From Candidatus Aminicenantes bacterium UBA6072 (GTDB lineage Bacteria; Acidobacteriota; Aminicenantia; UBA2199), in the NCBI GenBank assembly GCA_002436105.1, contig DIXU01000003.1:159172-223171 (forward strand): a stretch of 64,000 bases of DNA, in the 5' to 3' direction. Of the stretch, positions 51,096-58,683 are shown piece by piece. The notes below the pieces were generated by a model. It saw only the letters and a program-made list of their open reading frames with translations. It was not told where the DNA came from and did no database searches. A program made the translations under genes and the position numbers. Numbering within the stretch: position 1 is the first letter of the stretch; each line of letters opens with the position of its first letter.

Positions 51096-53563
51096 ATTTC
51101 TGACGGCTGGAAGCCCAGGTACTTCTCCCAGTTCCTGCGCTTCTCCCCGGCGCTGAAGCCGTCGCGGCCCAGGCCGGCCAGCGCCGACACCGCCAGCAGC
51201 GCCGCCAGGTCGCGCTCGTTGAGGCGCGTGCGCAGCAGCAGGTCCTCCAGGTCGGCGTAGCCGGGGCCGCGGCTCTCCGCCAGCCGCTCCGCCAGCCGGA
51301 CGCCGATGCCCTTGACGGCCAACAGCCCGGTGCGGATGGCCCCCGCCTCGGCGCGGAAGCCCGGGGCGCTGCGGTTGACGTCGGGGGGTAGGACGGCCAG
51401 GCCCCAGGACTTGGCCTCGGCGATGTAGTCGGGCAGGGGATAATAGCCGCCGCCGGCATTGAGCAGGCGACAGAAGAACTCCAGCGGCCGTTGGGTCTTC
51501 ATCCAGGCCGAGAGGAAGGCAGCGTGGGCATAGGCCAGGCTGTGCGCCTGGCAGAAGGCGTAGAGCGAGAAGTCGATGGCCAGCTTCCAGAACAGCTCCA
51601 GCTCGCCGGCGCTCCAGCCGTTCCTCTCCCCGCGCGCGAAAAAATCCTCCCGCAGGGACTCGCCCCGTTTCTTTTTCAGCTCGCGGCGCGCCTTCTCGGC
51701 TTCCTCCAGGCTCCAGCCGCTGACGTGGTGCAGCAGCACCGAGATCTGCTCCTCGAAGATCAGGGCGCCGCGGCTGTGGGGGAACAACTGCCCCAGCAGG
51801 GGGTGCAGCGGCGGCCGTCGCTCGAGGTAAGCCGCCTTCATCCCCGACTTGGCCGGCCCGGGGCGGATGATGGCCACGGCGATGGCCAGTTCTTCCAGGC
51901 TGGCCGGCTTGGCCCGCAGCAGGTTCTCGCGCGCCAGCGGGCTCTCCAGCTGGAAGCAGCCCTTGGTGCGCGCCGCCTGGATGTTGTTCCAGGTCGGAGC
52001 GTCGCCGGCGTCGCCCCTCCAAGGGGACGGCGATCCTTCGGAACCGCCAGCGCCGCCGTCAATGACCGGCCCCGCAAGGGGACCGCCGCAGCCGGCCAGC
52101 GGCGCGATGACCTCGAAGCCGCGCACACCCAGCAGGTCCAGCTTGAAGATGCGCAGGCGCTCGACCGCGTCCTTGTCCCAGGCCAGCTGCGGAAACCCTT
52201 CCGGCGAGCGCGTCAGCGGCAGGGCGCGCTCGATGGCGCCGGCGGCGAAGACCACGCCGCCCACGTGCAGCGACAGCTCGTGGAATACGCCGTCGAGCCG
52301 GGCAGCCGCCTCGAAAACCGGCGCCTGGCTGCCTCGGCCGCGGCCGGCCAGCTCCCGCGGCGCGGCGAACAGGGGCAGGGGCCTGGCCAGGGCGCGGGCC
52401 TCGTCGGGGTTGCAGCCGAAGGCGCGGGCCGTTTCGTAGAGTGCCGAGCGGGCGCCGAAGAACTTGTGGCTGGAAACGAAGGCCGCCCGGCCGCGCCAGC
52501 GCTCGAACAGCCACCGGAACACTTCGGGGCGCCGCGAGGAGTCGATATCCACGTCGATGTCGGGCAGGTCATCGCGGCGGCTGTTGACGAAGCGCTCGAA
52601 CAGCAGCCCGTGCGCCAGCGGGTCGACCGGCGTCATGCCCAGCAGGAAAAGGACGAAGGAGGCGCCGCCCGAGCCGCGCAGGCTGAAGCAGATGCGCCGC
52701 CGGCGGCAGAACCCGGCGATCTCTCCGGCGATGAGGAAGTAGGCCGCCGCCCCGGTGGCGCGGATCACGCGCAGTTCCTGCAATGCCCGCTCGCGCCCGG
52801 CGCGCCCGGCGTTGCGCTCGTCCAGCTTGCGGCGCACCAGTCGCTCCAGCTCGCCGCCCTCCACCGGGAACAGATCCCCCAGCGCGTCGAAGCGGAAGGC
52901 GACGCGCCCGGCCAGGCGCAGGGTGTTGGCCATGGCCCGGCGCCCCTCGTCGCCGAAGCGCCGCGCGACGGCCGTTGCCGGCAGCAGGCCGTCCAGCGCG
53001 GCATCCTGGCGCAGGGTCTCCGGCAGGGGCCGGTGGCGGAAAACGGCCTGGGCCACGGCGAATTTTTGCGCGTTGCCGGTCCAGCGCAGCGCCTGCGCCC
53101 AGGCCAGGGGAATGGCGGCGGCAGCCGCCAGTTCGCGCAGCCATTGGCCGCTCCCCCATTCCAGCCCCAGGTAAAGGTTGTCGCGGCCGACCTTGTCCTG
53201 CAGCCGGCGCACGAGTTCGCGGTCGGGCCGCGCCGGCAGGAAGACCGCCTGCACCCCGGGCAGCCTGGCGGGCAGGGCGCGGCGGTTCAGGCAGGAGACC
53301 AGGGAGAGGTATCCCGCCGGCGACTCCGGGAACAGCAGCAGGCTCCCCTTTTCCGGCAGCCGGATCTCGGTGCCCAGCAGCGGCTTCAGGCCCAGCCTGT
53401 CCGCCTCTTTCTTGAACGCCTCCCAGCCGATCAGCGACATGGGGTCGCAGACGGGGAGGTACGGCACTTTTGCCTTTTGCATGAGGTCGCCGAGCGAAGC
53501 CGGGTCGATGACGCCTTCGCCCTGGGAGAAGACGGAGTAAACACGTAATGGGACGTAATTCAT
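51077..53563 (-). CDS. dnaE2: DnaE2-like error-prone DNA polymerase III alpha subunit
   Basis: 828 residues, shorter than replicative DnaE (about 1100-1160), as in DnaE2/ImuC. Polymerase metal ligands are in LPDIDVDIDSSRR and KLDLLGVRGFEV. The N-terminal PHP region has lost its H-x-H (LRVYSVFSQGEG), which suggests no proofreading. A low-complexity insertion near residue 525 (AGGSEGSPSPWRGDAGD) comes from a dispersed repeat. Transcribed in the same direction as lexA and the Y-family polymerase, so together they look like an SOS mutasome; imuA is absent here. Start 53563 lacks an SD. The array downstream gives its stop codon. Confidence 0.82.
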   Translation of the reverse strand: MNYVPLRVYSVFSQGEGVIDPASLGDLMQKAKVPYLPVCDPMSLIGWEAFKKEADRLGLKPLLGTEIRLPEKGSLLLFPESPAGYLSLVSCLNRRALPARLPGVQAVFLPARPDRELVRRLQDKVGRDNLYLGLEWGSGQWLRELAAAAAIPLAWAQALRWTGNAQKFAVAQAVFRHRPLPETLRQDAALDGLLPATAVARRFGDEGRRAMANTLRLAGRVAFRFDALGDLFPVEGGELERLVRRKLDERNAGRAGRERALQELRVIRATGAAAYFLIAGEIAGFCRRRRICFSLRGSGGASFVLFLLGMTPVDPLAHGLLFERFVNSRRDDLPDIDVDIDSSRRPEVFRWLFERWRGRAAFVSSHKFFGARSALYETARAFGCNPDEARALARPLPLFAAPRELAGRGRGSQAPVFEAAARLDGVFHELSLHVGGVVFAAGAIERALPLTRSPEGFPQLAWDKDAVERLRIFKLDLLGVRGFEVIAPLAGCGGPLAGPVIDGGAGGSEGSPSPWRGDAGDAPTWNNIQAARTKGCFQLESPLARENLLRAKPASLEELAIAVAIIRPGPAKSGMKAAYLERRPPLHPLLGQLFPHSRGALIFEEQISVLLHHVSGWSLEEAEKARRELKKKRGESLREDFFARGERNGWSAGELELFWKLAIDFSLYAFCQAHSLAYAHAAFLSAWMKTQRPLEFFCRLLNAGGGYYPLPDYIAEAKSWGLAVLPPDVNRSAPGFRAEAGAIRTGLLAVKGIGVRLAERLAESRGPGYADLEDLLLRTRLNERDLAALLAVSALAGLGRDGFSAGEKRRNWEKYLGFQPSEIVTRNA
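52019..52036. repeat. Intragenic dispersed repeat in dnaE2
   Basis: CCAAGGGGACGGCGATCC is identical to 57471-57488 in lexA. Flanks are also related (GGCGATCC then a GG-rich step then CCGCC). Confidence 0.55.
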
Positions 53564-53578
53564 GGTAAGTGACAAGAA

Positions 53579-53640
53579 AGACGATGTTCGATGTTCGACG
53601 TTCGAAGTTCGATGTTGAAGAAAGAAGGCAAAAGGCAAAA
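53579..53640. repeat. Single-arm heptamer array (GTTCGAN family)
   Basis: GATGTTCGATGTTCGACGTT and onward to about 53618 (unit GTTCGAN, as in the 46708 element), followed by GGCAAAA units. It sits directly upstream of dnaE2. Confidence 0.6.
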
Positions 53641-53749
53641 GTAAAAAGTGAAGAAAAACTGCACGGTGGCGAAATCCACAGGGAAATTACAAGCCCGCAA
53701 ATATCAATTATGCAAAATCATATCAATTATCGGGCAGGGCGATTTCCGC

Positions 53750-53804
53750 GGGAGGGTCACAGACCCTCCCCTACATAAATCCGCTATACGCCGCCCGCCC
53801 CTAC
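53750..53804 (-). repeat. REP hairpin plus half-REP
   Basis: GGGAGGGTC/GACCCTCCC stem (53750-53770) followed by CTAC, i.e. GTAG then hairpin on the minus strand; a half-site GCCCGCCCCTAC follows (to 53804) and encodes the C-terminus of the RAYT protein. Confidence 0.8.
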
Positions 53805-54392
53805 GTTAAGATTTTCCTCGTCAGCCGGCCAATGGCGGGGATTATCAACAATGTAACGAGTTATTGCGATCAATTCGCCCTTGTCGCGGATCACGCGATC
53901 GTGGAAGGAGCGTTGCCATTGGAAGAGGCCGTCGGGATGTTTCTGGTTGATGGTGCGGGAGGAGAAGGTTTTGAAGGCGCGGATGATCTCTGTCAGGGAA
54001 TAAGAGCGGGTGGGTTTTGAATTCGTTCCTCCGATTAATGATTCGGGATGGGAAGCAGAGCGGGCGGGTCTGAGTTCTTCGGGTTTTAATGTACGGGCGG
54101 GTTTAAAACCCGCCCCTACGTTAAAACCGGCGGCAATTTCGATGATCCCGTGTACATGATTAGGCATGACCGCAAATTCGTGCAACCGGCAGCAACGATA
54201 ATGATCGGGCAAAGCCAGCCAGCATTCCTTGACAATACGGCCATAGTCGTTTGGTTCCATGTTCTCGCCAACGATCTTCCCCAATATCTCCTCTTTCTGC
54301 TTGGTGCAGATGGTAAGGAAATAGAACCCCGGCCGGGCGTAGTCGATACTTGGCTGGCGGGTGGGTTTGCGTTGGCGGTGATTGAAAGACAT
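53784..54392 (-). CDS. REP-associated tyrosine transposase (RAYT, Y1_Tnp)
   Basis: 202 residues. HUH motif in VMPNHVHGIIEI, catalytic Tyr in AITRYIVDNPRHW, and the family opening YFLTICTK. It would nick and process single-stranded REP DNA next to a GTAG tetranucleotide, and such sites surround it. Two segments of the protein are themselves REP-derived: FNVGAGFKPARTL (from the REP at 54095) and the C-terminal NVGAGGV. The first lies between the HUH and Tyr motifs, so function may be retained or impaired. Confidence 0.85.
   Translation of the reverse strand: MSFNHRQRKPTRQPSIDYARPGFYFLTICTKQKEEILGKIVGENMEPNDYGRIVKECWLALPDHYRCCRLHEFAVMPNHVHGIIEIAAGFNVGAGFKPARTLKPEELRPARSASHPESLIGGTNSKPTRSYSLTEIIRAFKTFSSRTINQKHPDGLFQWQRSFHDRVIRDKGELIAITRYIVDNPRHWPADEENLNVGAGGV
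54095..54119 (-). repeat. REP hairpin inside the RAYT gene
   Basis: GGGCGGGTTT / AAACCCGCCC followed by CTAC (GTAG on the minus strand). In frame; translated as VGAGFKPAR. Confidence 0.8.
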
Positions 54393-54399
54393 TTCTTAT

Positions 54400-54534
54400 G
54401 TAGGGGTCGGTTTCAAACCGACCCGTTAATGTTCATTTTTAACGTAGGGGCGGGTCTCCCCCTGACGGGGGCAGGCAGACCCGCCCGCTTTCATAACATT
54501 ACTTAGAACGGGAGGGTTTGAAACCCTCCCCTAC
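54400..54534. repeat. Three REP hairpins between RAYT and SIR2 genes
   Basis: Plus strand: GTAG + GGGTCGGTTT/AAACCGACCC (54400-54424). Plus strand: GTAG + GGGCGGGTCT/AGACCCGCCC with an inner CCCC/GGGG stem (54444-54486). Minus strand: GTAG + GGGAGGGTTT-type stem (54510-54534), which lies inside the SIR2 gene. Confidence 0.85.
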
Positions 54535-55569
54535 ATCAGGCCAATCCATGATCTCCGCGAAACCACCTTTTTTGAACTCGCATTTTGCCTGAGAAAAATA
54601 TCCATTAATACGCTGGAATACTTCTTCACATGTATCATATACCCAAACATTTTTTAATCGATTGCCTATAAATAACTCCTCTATGTGCTTATCCTCAGGA
54701 GGAAAAGAATATCCGATAATAACCAGAGTTCGTGTAGATGCCACACATTCGCGTATTCTTCGATTTATATCATCTCTTATTTTGATCATTCTTGGCCTAT
54801 AACCATGCCAATTTTCCCATTTTTCCTTGACTACAGGTGGAATCAAAAAACTATTGGCATGAAGCCCCTCATCAATCCAATATCCATCGTAAATGGAATC
54901 CGATATCACTAAACCATCAATCTTCCCTCCCAGTTCGCTTCGATTAAAATGCCAGTTCAATGACCCATGCGGCTTCAGTATCTCAACTACAGGCTCATAT
55001 GGCTTATTTGTCTCAATAGGAATTAAGTGCCCTAACATGAATTGACCGTAAAAATCCTTCATTGACGTTTCTTTTTCTAGGCTTTTATGGATCACTCTCT
55101 CAAAATTAGCATCCCAATTCAATGAAACAATCGACGATTTAGTTTTCCTGACAATTCCCCACAATTTAAAAAAATACTCATCATGAATATTTTTATAATA
55201 TGAAATGACAGTTCTAAAAATTGCAATAATTAGTTTGTCAATATCGTCATTGCGTCCTTCCACAATAAGCATGTCCAACAGTTCTGAAACGTTCAGCTTT
55301 CTCTGCTCCCCAGTTTCTTTTTTCTCCTTAAGAATTTCAATTATTCTATCAATGCATTGATTGTATGAGATATCCGTAATTGAGCCGCCCAAAAGCCTTT
55401 GAAGTTTAAAATTCCCCCTGTTCCGATTGATTTCATCCATCACATTAATGAAATTTTCAATTGAAGGCTTTTTCTTAATGAATCCTTCTATTCTCGGATC
55501 AGCCGACGCAATACTGGCACCATTTCCCAAGACAAAAAGAAACTCATTCTTATAACTAGATTCACTCAT
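54499..55569 (-). CDS. SIR2-like domain protein, candidate anti-phage NADase
   Basis: 356 residues, clearly richer in A+T than all neighbours, so probably acquired. SIR2 motifs: FVLGNGASIASADP, SIVSLNWDANFERV (Asn-x-Asp), ILKPHGSLNWHFN (catalytic His) and TLVIIGYSFPPEDKHIEEL. Stand-alone SIR2-like proteins of this type occur in defence systems, where they deplete NAD+. The last residues (VGEGFKPSRSK) are translated from a REP hairpin, so the original C-terminus was replaced. ATG 55569 has GAGGAAAG upstream. No partner such as an HerA or Argonaute gene is adjacent. Confidence 0.78.
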   Translation of the reverse strand: MSESSYKNEFLFVLGNGASIASADPRIEGFIKKKPSIENFINVMDEINRNRGNFKLQRLLGGSITDISYNQCIDRIIEILKEKKETGEQRKLNVSELLDMLIVEGRNDDIDKLIIAIFRTVISYYKNIHDEYFFKLWGIVRKTKSSIVSLNWDANFERVIHKSLEKETSMKDFYGQFMLGHLIPIETNKPYEPVVEILKPHGSLNWHFNRSELGGKIDGLVISDSIYDGYWIDEGLHANSFLIPPVVKEKWENWHGYRPRMIKIRDDINRRIRECVASTRTLVIIGYSFPPEDKHIEELFIGNRLKNVWVYDTCEEVFQRINGYFSQAKCEFKKGGFAEIMDWPDVGEGFKPSRSK

Positions 55570-55594
55570 TGTCTTTCCTCGGTTTTCCCCACAG

Positions 55595-55600
55595 ATTATA
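55595..55600 (-). promoter_or_regulatory. -10 box of SIR2 gene
   Basis: TATAAT on the minus strand, 25 nt before ATG 55569; no clear -35. Confidence 0.4.
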
Positions 55601-55709
55601 TTCCAAACACATAAAAACCGCCTACAGCTCCGCCGGTGACGGTTCCGGGCCCCGCGGAAAAGCTGGATCCGCGATCCATTGGGCATACATGTCTGACATC
55701 TATCTTCAC

Positions 55710-55840
55710 GTAGGGGCGGGTTTGTAACCCGCCCGCCTACATTTGTAGGCAAAAACGGGAGGGTCACAGACCCTCCCCTACATCATCCATTCTTCACGTA
55801 GGGGCGGGTCTCCCTCTGACGGGGGCAGGCAGACCCGCCC
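55710..55840. repeat. Three REP hairpins upstream of the SIR2 gene
   Basis: GTAG + GGGCGGGTT/AACCCGCCC (55710-55734, plus); GCCTAC-ATTT-GTAGGC palindrome (55735-55750); GGGAGGGTC type (55757-55781, minus); GTAG + GGGCGGGTCT type with inner stem (55798-55840, plus), nearly identical to 54444-54486. Confidence 0.85.
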
Positions 55841-55868
55841 GTTCTTTCCCCCCCGCCTTCCCCGATAT

Positions 55869-57053
55869 TTATTTCGTTAAAGATGCCGTTTTTAAGACCA
55901 TTCCTTCCCTTTCCACAGGATAAAGCTCTTCAAGAAGCATTGATCTGGCATTCCGCAGCGCGGAGAACCCGAAGCGCTCCTTGACGCCGGCGATGGCGGC
56001 GGTCATCTTCTCGTCGCGCAGGGAGAAGAAGGGCAGGATGTCGCGCCCCGCCTGCAGGTCCTCCACCTTGGCGCCGACCAGGCGCAGCGGCAGGTCTCTC
56101 CGGGCCAGCAGCGAGCGCAGCAGCGGCAGCGCCGCCTGCCAGAGGTGGAAGTAGGAAAAGGTGGGGAACGGCAGCGCCGCGCGCCGGGTGAAGGTGGAGA
56201 AGTCGCTGAAGCGCGCCTTGACCTCGACGCGGCCGGCGTACAGGCCGTCGCCCAGCAGCTGTGCCGCCAGCCGCTCGAGCAGGTAGGCCAGGTGCGAGTG
56301 CAGCAGCCCCTCGTCGCGGATGTCGTGGGGGAAGGTCGTCTCGCGGCTCAGGCTGCGGCTGGCCGGCTCGGGCAGGCCGCGCTCCATGCCGCCGGCATAC
56401 TGTCCGGCAAAGACCTTGCGCCACAGCGCCGGGTATTTCGCCTTCAGCTCGCGCCCGCGGCGCACCCCCAGCCCCTGCAGCACGAAGTGGGTCTGCGGAC
56501 CGACGCCGGGGATCCGGTCCAGGGTCAGCCCGGCGATGAACTCCGCCTCGTCGTGCAGCCGGAACAGGCCGCCCGGCTTGGCCGCCTCGCAGGCCAGCTT
56601 GGCGCCCAGGCGCGTGCAGCCCAGGCCGGCCGAGATCTTCAGCCCGGTCTCGCGCTCGGCCTCCGCCTTGACGCGCGCCGCCAGCTGGTAGACCGAAGGC
56701 GACAGGTAGCGGCTGCCGCCCAGGTCGACATAGGCTTCGTCGACCGACACTTCCTCCACCCGCGGCGAGAAGCGGCGCAGGCAGGCGAAGAAGCGGCTGG
56801 AGATGCGGCTGTAGAGATGATAGCGCCCGCGGCGGAAGACGGCCTGCGGGCACTTCCTGGCCGCGGTGCGCAGCGCCATGCCCGAGTGGACGCCGAAGCG
56901 CCGCGCCGCGTAGGAGGCGGTGCAGACCACGCCGCGCTCGTGGGCCAGGCCGCCGACGATGAGCGGCTTGCCCCGCAGCGAGGGATCGAGCGCCTCCTCC
57001 ACCGCCGCGAAAAAGGCGTCGATGTCGAGGTGCAGGACCGAGGGCGTCTTCAC
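55869..57053 (-). CDS. dinB: Y-family DNA polymerase (DinB/ImuB-type)
   Basis: 394 residues. Catalytic acids in VLHLDIDAFFAAVEE and in VSVDEAYVDL (Asp-Glu), with Y-x-x-R recognition in CTASYAARRFGV. Thumb HhH motif LDRIPGVGPQT and a little-finger domain to about residue 350. The acids are intact, unlike ImuB, so it is probably an active Pol IV. GTG 57053 overlaps the lexA stop (GTGA), so it is coupled to lexA and SOS-controlled. The last 40 residues are a less conserved tail. Confidence 0.9.
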   Translation of the reverse strand: MKTPSVLHLDIDAFFAAVEEALDPSLRGKPLIVGGLAHERGVVCTASYAARRFGVHSGMALRTAARKCPQAVFRRGRYHLYSRISSRFFACLRRFSPRVEEVSVDEAYVDLGGSRYLSPSVYQLAARVKAEAERETGLKISAGLGCTRLGAKLACEAAKPGGLFRLHDEAEFIAGLTLDRIPGVGPQTHFVLQGLGVRRGRELKAKYPALWRKVFAGQYAGGMERGLPEPASRSLSRETTFPHDIRDEGLLHSHLAYLLERLAAQLLGDGLYAGRVEVKARFSDFSTFTRRAALPFPTFSYFHLWQAALPLLRSLLARRDLPLRLVGAKVEDLQAGRDILPFFSLRDEKMTAAIAGVKERFGFSALRNARSMLLEELYPVEREGMVLKTASLTK

Positions 57054-57688
57054 CGGTACTTGCGCATGACGCCCACCACCTTGCCCACCAGCTGGAAAGG
57101 GGCGGTGATCGCGGCGTACTCGGGGTTTTCCGGCACCAGGACGTAGCCGTCCCGGTCGCGCTTCAGGCGCTTGAGGGTGATCGAGCCGTCGCCGAGCCTG
57201 GCCACCACCATCTGCCCGGGGTCGGCCTTTTCGCTGCGCCGGATGAGGACCAGGTCGCCGTCCTGGATGTAGGCGTCCTTCATGCTCTGGCCCTGGACGC
57301 GGAAGGCGACGACGTCGCCGCCCTTCTCCACCAGCCAATCGGGCAGCACGACCTCGTCGCCCAGCTCGGCGAACATCTCCAGCGCCGGTCCGGCCGGCAC
57401 CATGCCCACCAGCGGCACGGACAGGCCCCCGTCGCCCGGCAGCGCGCCGGCGGCATTGCCGGCCAATCCCCCAAGGGGACGGCGATCCGGTGGGTCCGCC
57501 AACTCCCAGGCGCGCCCCTGCCGGCGCAGCGCCCCGCGGCGCAGCAGGCGGTTGAGATAGGCCTGGACGGTGGCCGGCGAAGAGATGCCGGCAGCGGCGG
57601 CGATCTCGCGCACGGTAGGGAAATAGCCGTTGCGCAGGCAGAATTCCCGGATCCTGTCCAGAATGAGCTTTTGCTTTCGCGTCACCAT
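57050..57688 (-). CDS. lexA: LexA SOS repressor
   Basis: 212 residues. Winged HTH in GYFPTVREIAAAAGISSPAT, hinge, self-cleavage Ala-Gly in VGMVPAGPALE, catalytic Ser in VQGQSMKDAYIQDGD and Lys in SITLKRLKRD. The hinge (PPDRRPLGGLAGNAAG) is longer than usual and contains the same 18-bp repeat as dnaE2. GGAGG lies before ATG 57688, sitting inside a candidate operator. Represses itself and dinB, probably dnaE2 as well. Confidence 0.95.
   Translation of the reverse strand: MVTRKQKLILDRIREFCLRNGYFPTVREIAAAAGISSPATVQAYLNRLLRRGALRRQGRAWELADPPDRRPLGGLAGNAAGALPGDGGLSVPLVGMVPAGPALEMFAELGDEVVLPDWLVEKGGDVVAFRVQGQSMKDAYIQDGDLVLIRRSEKADPGQMVVARLGDGSITLKRLKRDRDGYVLVPENPEYAAITAPFQLVGKVVGVMRKYR
57471..57488. 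repeat. Intragenic dispersed repeat in lexA hinge
   Basis: Identical 18 bp to 52019-52036 in dnaE2. Confidence 0.55.
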
Positions 57689-57690
57689 TT

Positions 57691-57705
57691 GTTCGCCTCC
57701 TGTTC
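57691..57705. promoter_or_regulatory. Candidate LexA operator GTTC-N7-GTTC
   Basis: GTTC (57691-57694), 7 bp, GTTC (57702-57705) matches the direct-repeat SOS box known from alphaproteobacteria. The N7 is the reverse complement of the lexA Shine-Dalgarno (AGGAGGC), so operator and ribosome site coincide. Confidence 0.5.
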
Positions 57706-57714
57706 GCCTCAGTA

Positions 57715-57743
57715 ATAGTAATATGAATTAGGGCATCTGTCAA
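57715..57743 (-). promoter_or_regulatory. lexA-dinB promoter
   Basis: Minus strand TTGACA (57743-57738), 17 bp, TACTAT (57720-57715), just upstream of the candidate operator. Confidence 0.6.
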
Positions 57744-57750
57744 CCAGAAT

Positions 57751-57870
57751 AAGGGAAGAGCGAGGGAAAGGCAGAGGGAAGAGAGAGGGAAGGCAAAGTG
57801 GGAAAGAGGTTCAAAAATGGGCTTTTCTCACTCTCTCTTCCCTTTTTCTCCCCTCATTCTTCCCTTTTCT
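57751..57870. repeat. Purine/pyrimidine inverted-arm array (AGAGGGAAG family)
   Basis: Arm 1 (57751-57807) repeats AGGGAAG/AGAGGGAAGG. Arm 2 (57830-57870) is its CTCTTCCC complement. Lies between the divergent lexA and PspC genes. Confidence 0.6.
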
Positions 57871-57874
57871 GAAC

Positions 57875-57903
57875 TTTATCAGCGGTTTCTGCGTTTATAG
57901 AAT
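57875..57903 (+). promoter_or_regulatory. Possible promoter of PspC gene
   Basis: TTTATC (57875-57880), 17 bp, TAGAAT (57898-57903). Confidence 0.4.
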
Positions 57904-57932
57904 CTGAAGGGCAAAGTCCCAAGGAGGACAAG

Positions 57933-58403
57933 ATGAAACGACTCTACAGAAGCCGGAAAAACCGCATGCTGGGCGGCGTCTGCGGCGGCATCGCCGAATA
58001 CTTCGATATCGACCCGGTCATTGTCCGCCTGATCGCCGTCGCCCTGTTCTTCGTGGGCGGTTCGGCCATACTGGCCTATATCATCGCCCTGATCATCATC
58101 CCCTACGAGCCTTACGAGGCCTCCGCCGCCCCGGCAGCGAACCTGTCGGCGGCCGCGGCAACGGCCTCCGCATCGGAATCGGCCCCCCCGGCCGGCGCCG
58201 CGCCGCGTTCCACCGCCAACGAATCCATTCCCCTGTTCCTGGGCATCCTGCTGATCGTCATCGGCGGCCTGTTCCTGTTGCACAACCTGCCGTTCTTCAG
58301 CCCGTTCTACCACCAGATACGCTGGTACGTGCGTGATTTCTTCTGGCCCTCGGTGCTGATCGTATTCGGTGTGTTCCTCATTGCCAGAGGCTGGAAGAAA
58401 TAG
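57933..58403 (+). CDS. PspC-domain membrane protein
   Basis: 156 residues. N-terminal PspC domain: LYRSRKNRMLGGVCGGIAEY, DPVIVRLIAVALFFVGG and a second half of the helix pair to IIIPYE. An Ala/Ser-rich linker (about 65-95) joins two further hydrophobic segments (PLFLGILLIVIGGLFLL and SVLIVFGVFLIARG), a layout seen in LiaF/PspC-type envelope-stress proteins. AAGGAGG lies before ATG 57933. Probably senses or buffers membrane stress. Confidence 0.85.
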   Translation: MKRLYRSRKNRMLGGVCGGIAEYFDIDPVIVRLIAVALFFVGGSAILAYIIALIIIPYEPYEASAAPAANLSAAAATASASESAPPAGAAPRSTANESIPLFLGILLIVIGGLFLLHNLPFFSPFYHQIRWYVRDFFWPSVLIVFGVFLIARGWKK

Positions 58404-58409
58404 AAAAGC

Positions 58410-58665
58410 AGACGACAGAAGTCAGAGGTCAGAGGTCAGATGACAGAAGACGTTAGACGTCAGCAAAATAGCTGGCTGACTCAGACGTTAGACGCTAGAC
58501 GTTAGCAAGAAATAAAAGCCATTCCTTGAATTGGAATAAGCTTAACTTGAGTTGACACCTGTCAATTGAAGTGTTAACTAATGCACCTTATTGCTGTCTG
58601 GTATCTGTCATCTGACATCTGACGTCTGTCATCTGACATCTAACGTCTGACGTCTTCTTTTCTTC
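58410..58665. repeat. Composite inverted-arm array (GTCAGAG and GACGTTA families)
   Basis: Left side: AGAAGTCAGAGGTCAGAGGT units, then ACGTTAGACGCTAGACGTTA ending GTTAGCAAGAAA. Right side: ATCTGTCATCTGACATCTGA then TAACGTCTGACGTCTTC, inverse to the left. Centre holds AACTTGAGTTGACA (58545-58558) and an imperfect inverse copy TGTCAATTGAAGTGTT. Confidence 0.7.
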
Positions 58666-58677
58666 CGTCCATTCCTT

Positions 58678-58683
58678 TATAAT
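58678..58683 (+). promoter_or_regulatory. -10 box of leaderless small membrane protein gene
   Basis: TATAAT, 9 nt before ATG 58693; no SD and no clear -35. Confidence 0.5.

Noticed and set aside
51491..53548. 685-codon plus-strand frame opposite dnaE2
   Set aside because: Gln/Ala/Arg-rich shadow; polymerase motifs are on the minus strand.
55869..57743. 624-codon continuous frame joining dinB with sequence upstream
   Set aside because: The upstream part is lexA read out of frame; lexA and dinB overlap by GTGA as separate genes.
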